From Rusavskia elegans (lineage: Eukaryota > Ascomycota > Lecanoromycetes > Teloschistales > Teloschistaceae), in the NCBI GenBank assembly GCA_011316305.1, contig SAUG01000115.1, forward strand, positions 62,001 through 126,000: DNA of 64,000 nucleotides. The letters are read 5' to 3'. The position numbers and the translations under genes are program-made. The notes beneath the pieces are model-generated. The model had not been told where the DNA came from. It did not search any database and worked only from the letters and a program-made list of their open reading frames with translations. Positions 32,486 through 43,254 of this stretch are shown one piece after another. Position 1 is the stretch's first letter; every line of letters starts with the position of its first letter.

Positions 32486-32887
32486 ATGACTTCCTATCGA
32501 AGAATCCAAAAGGGCGAAGAAGTTGAATACGTATCTTGACCTACACCTTTAGTCCTTCAATAGCGTCGGCACTGACAGTGACCTAGATATTTACCTCCAA
32601 GATTTTCAGCGTCACCCTTCCCGTCGTCGACGGAGTCCTTGACATCGACAGCGAAGGCGAGGACACTGGACTTCATATTTTGCAACTCGGCAGCCTCGTA
32701 TACAGCCAATCTAAAAACCCAAAACACGGCAAATGCAAAACGATGGGAAATGCCGCCGCGGTTTCTATGTGCAGACAGGAGATGTTGAATTCTGCGTTCA
32801 AGATTCAGGGCTTGGTATGCCGAGTTGAAAGAGATGTCAAAAGATATGATGCGGGCTGAATTCGAAGTGTACGAATTTGAAGACTAG
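32486..32887 (+). pseudogene. K-T-F family copy E, frameshifted in the helical half
   Basis: Exon 1 32486-32530 (MTSYRRIQKGEEVEY), a 56-nt intron GTATCT to CCTAG with CACTGAC, then IFTSKIFSVTLPVVDG (core T-S-K-I-F-S-V-T-L). The frame is open to TGA 32,859 (105 aa in all), so a protein could be made. The family-like C-terminus, RAWYAELKEMSKDMMRAEFE, lies in another frame and ends at 32,887, so one indel around 32,740-32,806 has replaced the native end. Called a pseudogene on that comparison; it could also be a copy with a new C-terminus. Confidence 0.5.
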
Positions 32888-33354
32888 CTGGCAGCGTCGA
32901 CATGGGTTGGTTTTCGTCGGGATGTGGAGACTTTGGATTTTCAGGGAGTCGATAGAAGACATATCAGGCATAAATCTCTAAGGAAAGGCTGACCAGGGGA
33001 ATCACTTTCATATTGAAACGAGAGAGCGAGAGCAATAGGAGATAGCTGGCTCAATTGGGATTTATCATAGTCCTAGTATCTCGCTTCAAATTCGATAGAG
33101 AGATTTCATAGTATGGTCCCACTGCATCGTAGGATGAATGCCACCATTTGTTGATGGGTTTATGACAATTTTTAGGGTGTGATGACATGATATACTAAAG
33201 TAGATCTGTTAGTCTGCTCGACACTCTGTCAACTATCATCAGCTCTGCTCATGTAACCATGACGAAGGAAACTCTACCTCATCGCAACCAGACCAGTCCA
33301 ACAAGACGTCACAGCCCACGTCTATCAACCCCATGGCTCTAACATCCAACAGCA
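32888..33354. other. Intergenic spacer in the K-T-F array
   Basis: No gene seen. Confidence 0.45.
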
Positions 33355-33818
33355 ATGAGGTTCCAGTACAGCTGGAGAACTGACGCGCACAGAGTAGTAA
33401 ATTAATCTAAAGCTCCATCTCCTCTCCAAAACTAACCAAGATCCAGAGAATGGTTACAAAGACCTTCAATTACACCTTTGCGGTCTCCGGCCCCTGGACC
33501 AGTGTCGGGGCGGCGCCGCCAAAGCTGATCTTTTGGTCGGTCCGGAAGCTCGACAGACACCTTGCAGACATCAATAAGCTGTGGCATCTCGCGAACCAGC
33601 GTCTGGAATTACTGGAAGAGACCGCCACGGTTGCCTCCCATTCAGCAGAACGGGCTAGGTTTGGGGCGGAGATGAAGGCTTTGGAGGTCAGATATGAGGG
33701 CTGGCGGCATGAGCTACTTTCGATGGTGAAAGTTATATCGACTCGCTACCTTCTACTGAAGGAGGGCAAAATTGTGATACGGAAACGCCACGAGGGGCTT
33801 TTCTCTATCGCAGCTTGA
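33355..33818 (+). CDS. K-T-F family copy F, intact, 136 aa
   Basis: Exons 33355-33393 and 33447-33818; the 53-nt intron GTAGTA to CCAG has ACTAAC. The protein begins MRFQYSWRTDAHR, then RMVTKTFNYTFAVSG, a glycine/proline-rich link, and the helical half LADINKLWHLANQRLELLEE and AERARFGAEMKALEVRYEGW, then a basic tail (LLLKEGKIVIRKR) similar to copy G's LEWKEGKVVLK. The DNA of exon 1 also reads V-P-V-Q-L-E-N-stop from another ATG (33,333), the counterpart of T-P-V-Q-L-E-H in copy G. Exon 1 therefore seems to have changed frame and been rescued by the ATG at 33,355. A start at 33,450 (MVTKTF) is the alternative. Confidence 0.6.
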
Positions 33819-34088
33819 GAGCCCCCGATCCATAGATAGTCCATGGACATAATAAAGGATGAAGGCCGGAAGTTAGAGGAAATCTTGCCGAACCAAAAGT
33901 GTTTCAAAGACAATACGCAATGTGAACCGAGTCACAGAAACATTCAATTTCTAGTGATATCAGTACTAAACCTTCGAAATCTGACTGTACAAAATACTAA
34001 TTGAATACGATGACATAGGTCACAGCTCTACTATACGTCTATAAAAATCAGTTTCTCCCACACCTCTACACACTAATACTTGGTGTTA
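33819..34088. other. Spacer in the K-T-F array
   Basis: No gene seen; probable promoter of copy G. Confidence 0.4.
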
Positions 34089-34602
34089 ATGGTGCAGAAA
34101 CTTCCCCGGTCTTCGTCTATTACGTACACAAAAACAGTCCTTATGTCGGATTCTGGCTTCCAAACATTTTCAAGAAATGAAGATAAAACTCCGGTACAGT
34201 TGGAGCACATCGACCCAAATGACAATACGGTGGTAATCTCAACCCTACGCCACCCCACATCTACTGATACTAATAACATCGCAGAGGCTAAAGACCAAGA
34301 CTTTTAGCTACGACTTTCAAGTCGAGGGAGTCGCCACCACTCAACCGGCTCTTATACCATCTATCAGATTCTCCGAGGATAACTCCAAGCTCGATGACCT
34401 ATGGATGCTCATGATGGAACAGCGCATTAAGGCATCTGATACTGTCGACTCAAACACAGATATGGCAGGTCATTCTCGATTTACTTCAGAGCTGAGGGTT
34501 TTGGATGCTAAAATCATTCACTGGGACAATGAGTTAGAATCAATAGATACGGTGGGAAGATTAGGACTTGAATGGAAGGAGGGGAAAGTAGTGTTGAAAT
34601 AG
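34089..34602 (+). CDS. K-T-F family copy G, intact, 153 aa (or 135)
   Basis: Exons 34089-34232 and 34285-34602. The 52-nt intron GTAATC to CGCAG holds ACTAATAAC. Exon 1 has two in-frame ATGs; the second (34,143, MSDSGFQTF) gives an exon 1 closer in size to the other copies. Exon 2 opens RLKTKTFSYDFQVEG, then the helical half LDDLWMLMMEQRIKASDTVD and FTSELRVLDAKIIHWDNELE, ending in LEWKEGKVVLK. No signal peptide or membrane segment. With B and F it is one of the three copies that still read as full genes, and it is the last intact copy before the RIP block. Family and function unknown. Confidence 0.6.
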
Positions 34603-35071
34603 TGATAGCAACGCATCAATATGGGTTGTGGCTGGGAATCGGAGAGCACCTGCGCGTTGGATCTTTACGAAGGGTCTCATAGATCTTGACGCATTACGCG
34701 GCGCGTAATGAGTATTGCGTTCCTTTGGAAACCTCATCGCTTCAACTCCAATGACGACGTGACCATCCTCGCACCTAATAATCTTTATCCCTTTTGTTGA
34801 TTGTGAGTGGAACCACCACTTTGACTTATACCTATACGCCTCCATTCTCTACACACCAAACTACATACGAGCCCATTCAATGGCAGCCATTATGTCCCAG
34901 CTGAGCGTTGACTGGTCCGACCAGGACATTGTCGTCAATCTAATCCGCGCTTGCTCATCTAACACCATGTAGCGTCAGCTGTAAACCTCTATCAGACTCA
35001 AATACCCACTAAGATCAAGTCAATTGTGGTGCCCCGTTTTGGTGTGGTTTTGAAGGTTCACATCAGCCCAG
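34603..35071. other. Spacer, may hold exon 1 of copy H
   Basis: A frame MAAIMSQLSVDWSDQD from 34,880 ends in TAG at about 34,970. A donor-like GTAAAC lies at 34,980, but I could not join it in phase to copy H. Confidence 0.35.
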
Positions 35072-35352
35072 ACAATCACCACAAAGACATTCAGCTACGC
35101 CTTCAGACGCCACAAAATGGACATTTACCCCTTACAAAATCCCGAGCTCCACAATCACGGATTCGGTATCACGGCGCTAGGGAAGCTTCTTATAGAGCGT
35201 CGTTCATCCATCAACGAGAAACTGGAGGCGTCAGGGTATTTGGAAATCGCGACTGTACGCAGCTGTTTTCGGAGCTGAACGTACTGGAGGACAAGGCTCG
35301 TTTGCGGCATCGTGAGATGGCACGCATCTATGTGAAACTCCAGACTCTGTAG
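35072..35352 (+). pseudogene. K-T-F family copy H, frameshifted
   Basis: After a CCCAG acceptor the frame reads TITTKTFSYAFRRHKMD, then LGKLLIERRSSINEKLEASG, and stops at 35,276. The family's last helix continues in another frame (FSELNVLEDKARLRHREMAR) to TAG 35,352, so an indel lies around 35,230-35,260. Exon 1 is not resolved. It is the last copy, 250 bp from the RIP block, yet its damage is indel rather than C-to-T. Confidence 0.5.
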
Positions 35353-35600
35353 TGAGAGGGATTCACACAGTTCGAGCGGATAGGGAAGAAGGAGGGATCA
35401 CGAATTAGCATTTCCCACTCCTTAGCATTACACGGCTATCTCATTACTTACGAAGTCCAATCGACGGCTTCAACAGATTTACCTGAAATGTGACGTGCAA
35501 AAAGTGATGGTGTCTCGGTATTTCTTAAAATTTTGTTGAGTGCCGGCAAAAGATTTATTTACCTTTAACCTTATATATTTGAGGTCTTGATCCGTGTATT
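35353..35600. other. Spacer at the edge of the AT-rich block
   Basis: No gene. Base composition changes abruptly at 35,601, where the inverted repeat of the large DNA transposon begins. Confidence 0.5.
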
Positions 35601-35649
35601 CCACAGTATTACTAAAGTACTCTATAGAGATTAATAAAATACTCTATAG
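35601..35649 (+). repeat. Left terminal inverted repeat of the MULE
   Basis: Matches the reverse complement of 63,952-64,000 at 46 of 49 positions. Contains a repeated TACTCTATAG motif. Confidence 0.85.
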
Positions 35650-36530
35650 TCAAACTTTATTTTATATAAAATATAGCGTATCCGAACCGATTAATTAAAT
35701 AATTAGGATTTAAAAAATTTACTCTATTTTTTAAATAATTTTATTAAAATCTCTTTTTTTTTAACTATTTATTATAACCGTATATTATATATTAATAATA
35801 TATAAGTTAAAGTTAAAACTTTCAGATCTTTTAATTATATATCTATATTATTAAACGTAAAAAAATCCTGTATACGTACGTAGAATTAGATAAATAGTAC
35901 TTTTTCTATATCGTTTACTTTAATTATAGAAAATATTTTACTATTAAAAGTTACGTAAAATATTTTAAAATAGAGTTGGTTCTATTTTCTTTATATTTTT
36001 TTTATATTTTCCGTCGGTTTAAATTCGGCAATCTAGTTTAATAAAATTAGACTATCCGATATAGTTAATTATAATTATAGAATATATATAACAGATTTCA
36101 ATATTAATAATTTAAATATAATATATATATACTACTATTAACTTTCTTTAATTCTACTATTTTTTTTACTATTATAACTTTTATAATATAGTTTTTATCT
36201 TTTTCTACTAATTAGATATTCGATATATTTAATAAATTTATTAAATTCGTTAATATTCAGATAAAATGGTAAAGCTATATTATATAAAAGAAACGTACGA
36301 AATCTAATTCTACGAAAATATATAATATTATTAAAGCTATAATCGTCTATTTAAAATCGGATTATATTAAAAAATATAGTAAATATCGATAGATAATTAT
36401 CTAGTATTATAACTGCTTCTTCGAAGTAAAGGCGATTTATAAAAAGAAAATCGATATCTAGAAATTTCGTATTATTAATTCTAATTACACTAGATATAGA
36501 TTTTCTAAAGCTAAAAATTTCGCGATATAC

Positions 36531-36942
36531 TATAACGTCCTTGTACGTCAAAGAACGTTACGTTCGAGTTTAGCTACAGCCGTGGACGTAGTCCGAACTA
36601 TTAAATAATAAAGGAATCCTAGTATAAATTATTATAACTAATTTTATATAACCGCGAAAATATAGTTATAATATTATAAAACGTCTATATTATAGAAATA
36701 ATTATTAGAAAATAGTAGAAATATATTTAATAATTATATTAATAACTAACGAAAGAAACTATCTAATAGAAATAAAGGAACGATATATATAATAAAAATA
36801 GCCGATAGTACCGATAAATAGCCGCCCGTTAAAGGATCTTATTATAGTAGTCGGCTATAACGGCTATAGACGGCTATAGATAATTAGGCTCGTTTATTTA
36901 ACTAATTTTCTAGTATATTTCTATAGAATTATAGATATAATA
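36531..36942 (-). repeat. LTR of element I (3' LTR in element sense)
   Basis: Begins TATAACGTCC (TGTAACGTCC before RIP) and ends ATAGATATAATA (GTGGACGTAACA in less mutated copies). Confidence 0.85.
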
Positions 36943-38439
36943 TAGTTTTCTTTATATTACTTTCTATCTAGCTTTTCTATATATAGGATTTTTCAAGCCT
37001 AATTTTTTTTTTTTTTTTCTTTTTTTTTCTTTTTTTTTCTTTAATATTTTTATTATATATTCTCGAAAAAGTAATTATTTAAAATTTTTCCGTCGAATTT
37101 AGTCGAGGGATATTATTATATCTTTTTATTATAGCCTTTATATCCGTAATCCTTTGAAAGGATATAAGGTTAAAGTAGATAGTAATATTTATAGCGAGTA
37201 TATTTATATTTAGAAATCTTATAATCTTTTAATTTCTAATATTATCTATATATCAATTTAAGTATTATAGTTTTTCTAACTATTAATATCTATAAAAAAA
37301 CGTCTCGAAGATAAAAAAAATAAGCTCCGATCTAATATTAGAAATATTTTTAATAAATATACTAAGGCGCGATATTATATCGAATCCTTTTTAGATTTTA
37401 AAAAAGAAATTCGTAATAAACGCTTTATTTAAAAATCGGATCTCCGCCGACTTTTCGGGAAATAAAAATATTTTATTATTTATTATCGCGCTTTAGATAA
37501 ATATAAAAGTAATTTTATTATTTAGAAATAATTTATATTATTTTATTTTAATAAATTTAACGATTTAATTATATTCTATTCCTTTATAGATTTCACGTTA
37601 GCCGCGTAAAAGATATCCGTTTAATCTATTCCGGTTTCTAATTCGATTAATTTAGATTAATTTCTAAAGGAATTTAATTTCTCTCGGCTCTTAGATTTAA
37701 TAAACGTATAAAAAAATATCTAGTTAAAGATTCTTTTATATCGTTTCTATTTCTTTAAAATTATATATTAATATTATAAATTATATCTAGATCTTCTAAC
37801 GTTTCCGCTAACTTTTAATTTTTAGCGACTATCTTATCCTATAATAATAAGGTTAGAAACTATTCGTCCTTTAGTTAAATATTTAATATAGGATCCGGTA
37901 ATCTATTTTCTAGGTATTCGCTTAGCTCGAGTATTAGATTATATTCGACTTTTTCTATTTTTTTAATAATACTTCTATTGATTTTTTTAATATCTTCTAT
38001 CTATAGTTTTTAGATTATTTCTTAAATTTTATTATATTTAAAAGTCAGTTATATTAGCAGATAATAGTATTTTTTCTAAATTTTTATTTTCTAAACTTTT
38101 TCTTTTTATTTAAAAAAGGTATTAATTTCTATAAATTATTTATAATCCGTATTTAATCTAATATCTAATTCAGAATATAAAAGATTTTTATATATAAAAA
38201 GGTATATTATTTATAGTTTTATCTTTCTTCTAACCGTACTTTCTTATACCGGTATTTACGAAATCGATTTTTTCTATTTATTTTCCAATATAACGTACTA
38301 TCTAGAGCTATTAATTATTATAAAACTAGATATTTCGATAAATTCGTTTTTTATTTTAACTTCGATATTTACGATTCTATTATTTTATTAAAAATAACTT
38401 TAAATATATCTTTTAATCTGGTCGTATAATTCTTTTATA

Positions 38440-39480
38440 ATTTTATTTTCTTTTTTTCTATTTATAAGAGCTATCGTTTTATAGTTTCCGATTTCAATTT
38501 TAAAAATTACTATAAAAGGTTTTTCTATTTTATATAGTTTAAATTCTAACGTAGATTTCTTTACTACTCTCTTTAATTCTATAGAGTATTATTCTAACCT
38601 TTTTTTATTCGATAGATAGATAAAGTATTTATTATTATAGTAGACTGTTCAATTTTTAGTTATATATTTTTTAGTTTTTTTTTTAAATAACTCTTCCGTT
38701 ACTTTAAATCAGTATTTAGTTATCTCTATTATCTCTTTATTTAGGTAATTTCTTTTAAGGTATTTTATTTTTCCGTATAAATAATAAACTTTAATTTATA
38801 ATCTTTTAATTTCGGTAGTATTAAATTCTATTAGATTTTCTTTAAATTATCTTTTAGCGGGTTCTATTTTACTAAGCGTCTATTTATTAATATATTATTT
38901 ATATTATCTATTATTAATATTTATCGCTAGCTCGATTAGATCTATTAATTAATCGGATTTTTCGATTACTACTATAGCTTCTTTAATTCTACTATTAAGT
39001 CTTTTAAAGAATTAGATTTTTAAAGCTGAATCCTTCTAGTCTATCTTATAAGCTAATATCCTAAACTAAATAGTATAGATAGCTATCGACTTCTATTATC
39101 TTAGAACTATTAATTTCTTTATTATTATTCTATTTTTATTATTACTTCCGAAGATTTCGTTAATAGCTATAATTAGATTACCGAAATAATAAAATATCTA
39201 AGATATTTCTTTTTTTCTTTATTTTTCGAGATTATTAAAATAGTTTTCTATACGAGGCTGGATTTAATTAAAGGCTATTCCTTCTAGATAAGTTATTATA
39301 AATAGAATTTTAACTACTTTATTCGGAAACTGGTTTATAAATAATATAAAATAGATATTTATCTATATTAACTAATATTTTAAAGATTTTCTATTTTCTT
39401 TAAAGATATTTAGTATTACTATTTTAATAGTATTACTTCGTTCTATAGAACGGGGTAATAAAATCGATATAGTAAATTAT
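38440..39480 (-). pseudogene. Ty3/Gypsy gag (and possible protease) in element I
   Basis: On the minus strand, L-E-G-I-A-F-N-stop-I-Q-P-R-I lies at 39,246-39,287, followed by ISQIFYYFGNLIIAINEIFG, then IAIYTI-stop-FRILAYKID and DSALKIQFFKRL. This is the retrotransposon gag capsid pattern (L-E-G-x-A-x-x-W, F-x-x-x-F-G-D, Y-x-x-x-F-x-x-L-A, W). The stops sit where Trp or Gln codons are expected. Further on, near 38,460-38,510, I-E-I-G-N-Y-K-T-I-A-L-I resembles the strand before a retroviral-type aspartic protease active site, but the D-S/T-G triad is not preserved. No polymerase follows. Confidence 0.65.
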
Positions 39481-39485
39481 TAAAA

Positions 39486-39897
39486 TATAACGTCTCTATA
39501 TATTAAAGGGTATTACGTTCGAGTCTAGCTATAGTTATAGATATAGTCCGAACTACTAAATAGTAAAAGAGTCCTAAAATAGATTATCGTAACTAATTCT
39601 ATATAGCCGCGAAGATATAGTTATAATATTACGAGACGTCTATATTACGGAAATAATTAGTAGAGAATAGTAGAAACGTATTTAATAATTATATTAATAA
39701 TTAACGAGAGAAATTATCTAATAGAAATAAAGGAACGATATATATAGTAAAAATAGCCGATAGTACCGATAGGTAGCTGTCTACTAAAGGATTCTATTAT
39801 AGTAGTCGACTATAGCGGCTATAGGCGGCTATAGATAATTAGGCTCGTTTGTCTAGCCAATCTTCTAGTATATTTCTATGGAATCGTGGACGTAATA
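39486..39897 (-). repeat. LTR of element I (5' LTR in element sense)
   Basis: 412 bp; ends ATCGTGGACGTAATA, with less RIP at this end than its partner. Confidence 0.85.
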
Positions 39898-40893
39898 TAT
39901 ACTATAAAACTATAATAATCTCGACGGTTATAGAAGATATCTATAATCGTATTAGAAATTATATAACGCCTAAACAGATTATTAGAATCTTCCGCGACGC
40001 CGTAAATATTAAAAAAGGAAATATTTTCTTAATAAACGCGATATCTATAATATTAAACAAAATATTAAATATAAAATTTTATACGGCTTTATATCTATTT
40101 AAATACTACTTAAAATATTAATAGAAAGTAAATTAAAAAACGATAGAAAATAGTTATTCGAAATTTATAAAAATTAGAATAATTAATTTATATATCTTTT
40201 TTTTATAAACCGGAAAACTTTTAAAATATTTAGAAATTATTACTATATTTTTATAGTAAATTCTATATATAAAATAAATTAATTTAAATTTTTTTTCTAT
40301 ATAATTATCGATTATACGTCTATAAAAACGATCTTTATTATAGTTTAGATATTTATTTTTAAAAAGAAAAATCGAGATTACGTTTAGATTTTTATATAAA
40401 TTAAATTTCTATATAATATTCTCTATATTCCGAATTCTAATCTCTTTATTACCGACGCCGAATAAGCTTTTATTAATAGAATTATTATTATTTTCTCTAA
40501 TTTTAACTATATTCTATATATTTATTATATCGATAATAATATTAAAATTTAGACGATATATTCTCTTTATTTTAAAGAAAAAATTAAAGAGTTTATAACT
40601 ATATAGAAAGCCGTCTACTAGATAGATACTATAGAAAAAACCGATAAAAAATAGATTACGTTAGAAACTAAATAAAAAGAAATAGATTCTACGTTAATTT
40701 AATATTACTAGATTATATAGATAGAAAAAAAAGCGGAAAAATTCTATTTTTATTATACTAATTAGATTTTAAACTTCGCGGCTACTATTATTAGTAGCTA
40801 TAAAGAAATTTATATAGAATTAAAAAAAAAACTCGAAATCTCTATAGAAAATCTAGAATATATTATCGAATACTCTAATAATTTTATTAGAAA

Positions 40894-41370
40894 TAGTCTG
40901 ACCACTTCGATGCGAGTTTTCGTCGGTACCTAGAAACCGACCCGAATTTTTAATAAATCGGTTCGACCCGACCCGAGTTTTTGGCGAGTCGATTTAATTC
41001 GATCCGACCCGATTATAATCCGAACCGACTCGCCAAGCCTTCTAAATATGGAAAAATATTATAAATAATTAGTTAATCAATTATTTATAAAGGTAATATA
41101 TCCAGGTAATATATTTAATCTAACTACGATTTTTTTAATCAGCGTAGTTAATTAATTAGAATTTTTTTTAAATATTTGGAGATAACTTTTATACTAGAGT
41201 TATACTTTTATACTAAAGTTTATCGTCTTAGCGGTTCCGAGTCGGGTCGGGTCGGTTCCCCGACTAGGAACCGACGAACCGTCGGTTCGATATCTCGAAA
41301 AATCGGAACTGATTCGGGTCGGGTCGATTTTTCGATCCCGGGTTCGAAACTCGATCCGACGCCCAGTCTA
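40894..41370. mobile_element. GC-rich foldback/MITE-like island not affected by RIP
   Basis: About 475 bp with frequent CpA and TpG, standing out from the RIP-mutated MULE around it. The ends are an imperfect inverted repeat: TAGTCTGACCACTTCGATGC on the left against TAGACTGGGCGTCGGATCGA from the right. Each arm is full of GACCCGACCCGA or GGGTCGGGTCGG motifs, so the whole can fold back on itself. The middle is AT-rich. The composition resembles non-autonomous hAT-like elements, but I found no 8-bp target duplication, so the class is open. It has no coding capacity. Confidence 0.6.
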
Positions 41371-41913
41371 ACTAGGAATTAGATTAAAAAATATAATTTT
41401 ATTTTCGCTAATTCCCGAGAATATATTCTATTTAATTATTAAATCTATTTATTTCGAAAGTTAAATTTTAAGGTTATATAAATTATTTACGATAAAAATT
41501 TTAAATAATATAAAATAGTAAAAAATATTCCTTTAAATTAAAATTTAAAATTATATAAAAGTATTTTCTACTAATCGATAGATTTTCTATATAAATATAA
41601 AATCTAGAAGCTTTTTCTATAAATTAATAACGTCGGCGTTTTCGAAGTAAATAACTATTATTTCTACTAGTAATACTACTATAATTTCTAGAATAGTTTT
41701 CGTTTTCGCTTTTAAATATTTAATAGGAATTTATACGAAAATTTAAATATTTCTAAAAAAAAAGTCGAATTCGTATTAGTAAAATTAATAGAAAGAAGAA
41801 ACGCTTTTAACATTAATTCTACTATCTATAATATTCCTGTATTTTCTATTTTTAATTTTAGAAATTCTGATAAAAATTAGGTAGAAGAAAATAATAATAA
41901 AATCTAATAAATA

Positions 41914-42742
41914 TATAACGTTTCTATACGTTAAAAGGCGTTACGTTTAAATCTAGCTATAGCTATAGACGTAGTCCGAACTATTAAATAGTAAAAAAGT
42001 TCTAATATAGATTATTATAACTAATTTTATATAGCCGCGAAAATATAGTTATAATATTATAAAATATCTTTATTATAACGGTAATTAAAAAAAGAATAGT
42101 AGGAATATATTCGATAATTATATTAATAACTAATAAAAGAATCTGGTGGCGCAGCGGCAACGCTGCGTGACCGGGAGGCCCAGCGGATCCAGCGCTCTTC
42201 GGAGTTAGCGGAGTTAATCCGGCGGGTCGGGGGTTCGAATCCCTCGAAGGCCAACTCAATACTTGAGTTTTTTCTATCGACTAAATCGATTTTTACAGAG
42301 TTTAAAATACAGAAAGACTAGATAGTAGATCGTCTCGGATTAGCCCGATCGATCGACCTAAATTGAGTTAATTAATAAAGTTAAATAGATCACGGTTTCC
42401 CTCTAGATTTTAGTCCAGATCTAGCTCTTTCGGGAATCTTTAATTCGAGTTCTCGGTAAAATACTTGAGTACCAAATAATTACGTAATCTGATCGGTTTA
42501 GCGCCTCTAGCGTTGGAATCGTAAAAGACTAAAATCAAAATCCGAATGATTAATCGTATAAATAAACTAATAAAAGAAATTATCTAATAGAAATAAAAGG
42601 CGATATATATAGTAAAAATAGCTAATAGTACCGATAGGTAGCTATTCGCTAAAAGTTTCTATTATAAAAGTCGACTATAATAGCTATAGACGATTATAGA
42701 TAATTAGACTCGTTTATCTAACTAATTTTCTAGCGTATTTCT
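41914..42742 (-). repeat. LTR of element II, split by a SINE-like insertion
   Basis: LTR sequence on both sides of 42,142-42,564. The outer ends match the other LTRs of the family. Confidence 0.85.
42142..42564 (+). mobile_element. tRNA-headed SINE-like insertion, 423 bp
   Basis: It is flanked by a perfect 14-bp direct repeat (AACTAATAAAAGAA at 42,128-42,141 and 42,565-42,578), a length typical of target-primed integration. The head has RNA polymerase III promoter boxes: A-box-like TGGCGCAGCGG at 42,147-42,157 and a perfect B box GGTTCGAATCC at 42,232-42,242, with a T-arm-like stem around it. The 5' and 3' acceptor strands do not pair, so it is tRNA-derived rather than a working tRNA gene. 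The remaining 310 bp is unrelated body. It keeps CpA and TpG, so it arrived after RIP or was spared by being short and single. No coding capacity. Confidence 0.75.
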
Positions 42743-42935
42743 ATAGAATCGTAGACGTAATACAGCTCTTTCTATATTACTTTCTACTTAGTTTTTCCGT
42801 ATACGGGGTCTTTTAAAACCTAATCGTCTCTTTCCTTTTTTCTTTCTTTTTTAATATTTTTATTAAACGTTTTCGAAGAGGCAATTATTTAAAGTCTTTT
42901 TATCGAATTCAGTCGAAAGATATTATTATATCTTT

Positions 42936-43254
42936 TCTTTATATAAAAGCTTTTAGCGGATAGCTATTTATTAGTACTATCGGCTACTTTTATTATATAG
43001 ATCGCTTCTTATTTCTATTAGATAGCTTTTTTCGTTAGTTATTAATATAATTATTAAATATATTTCTACTATTTTTTTTCTAATTACTATTATAATAAAA
43101 ATACTCTATAATATTATAATTAAATTTTTACAGCTATATAGGATTAGTTATAATAATTTATATTAGAACTCTTTTACTATTTAGTAGTTCGGACTACGTC
43201 TATAGCTATAGCTAGATTCGAATATAACGCCTTTTAACGTATAGAAACGTTATA
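42936..43254 (+). repeat. 5'-truncated LTR in the opposite orientation
   Basis: Matches about the last three quarters of the family LTR in forward sense and ends cleanly at the LTR tip (GAAACGTTATA). It replaces part of element II's internal sequence. The left boundary is approximate. Confidence 0.6.

Larger units (their letters stand above)
36531..39897 (-). mobile_element. LTR retrotransposon element I, gag-only type
   Basis: LTRs at 36,531-36,942 and 39,486-39,897 (412 bp each) in the same orientation, flanked by the 5-bp duplication TATAC (36,526-36,530 and 39,898-39,902). The coding direction is minus. The internal part (2,543 bp) translates on the minus strand to Ty3/Gypsy gag sequence. 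I found no reverse transcriptase or integrase motif and there is no room for them. Heavily RIP-mutated. A T-rich tract lies at 36,998-37,042, next to the 3' LTR in element sense. Confidence 0.85.
36240..40870 (+). pseudogene. MULE transposase remains, split by element I
   Basis: Read on the plus strand across element I. Before the insertion, around 36,240-36,530, the translation has NCFFEVKAIYKKKIDI and FRIINSNYT, resembling the N-terminal zinc-finger region of fungal MULE (Hop-like) transposases (C-P-F-x-x-x-A, W-x-L-x-V-x-N-x-x-H-N-H). After it come YITPKQIIRIFRDAV and a D-I-Y-N-I block. The catalytic part reads V-N-S-I-Y-K-I-N at about 40,258, where D-S-T-Y-K-T-N is expected (one G-to-A change removes the Asp), and F-I-T-D-A-E at 40,445-40,462. 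Many TAA/TAG stops and at least one frameshift kill it. Confidence 0.55.

Noticed and set aside
36998..37042. Poly-T tracts as retrotransposon tails
   Set aside because: They sit inside the LTR element next to its 3' LTR and recur at the same place in other copies, so they are part of the element and not tails of LINE insertions.
42142..42253. Working tRNA gene at the head of the SINE-like insertion
   Set aside because: A and B boxes and a T-arm are present, but the 5' and 3' acceptor strands do not pair and the span (about 110 nt) is long; the 14-bp duplication encloses a 423-bp unit instead.
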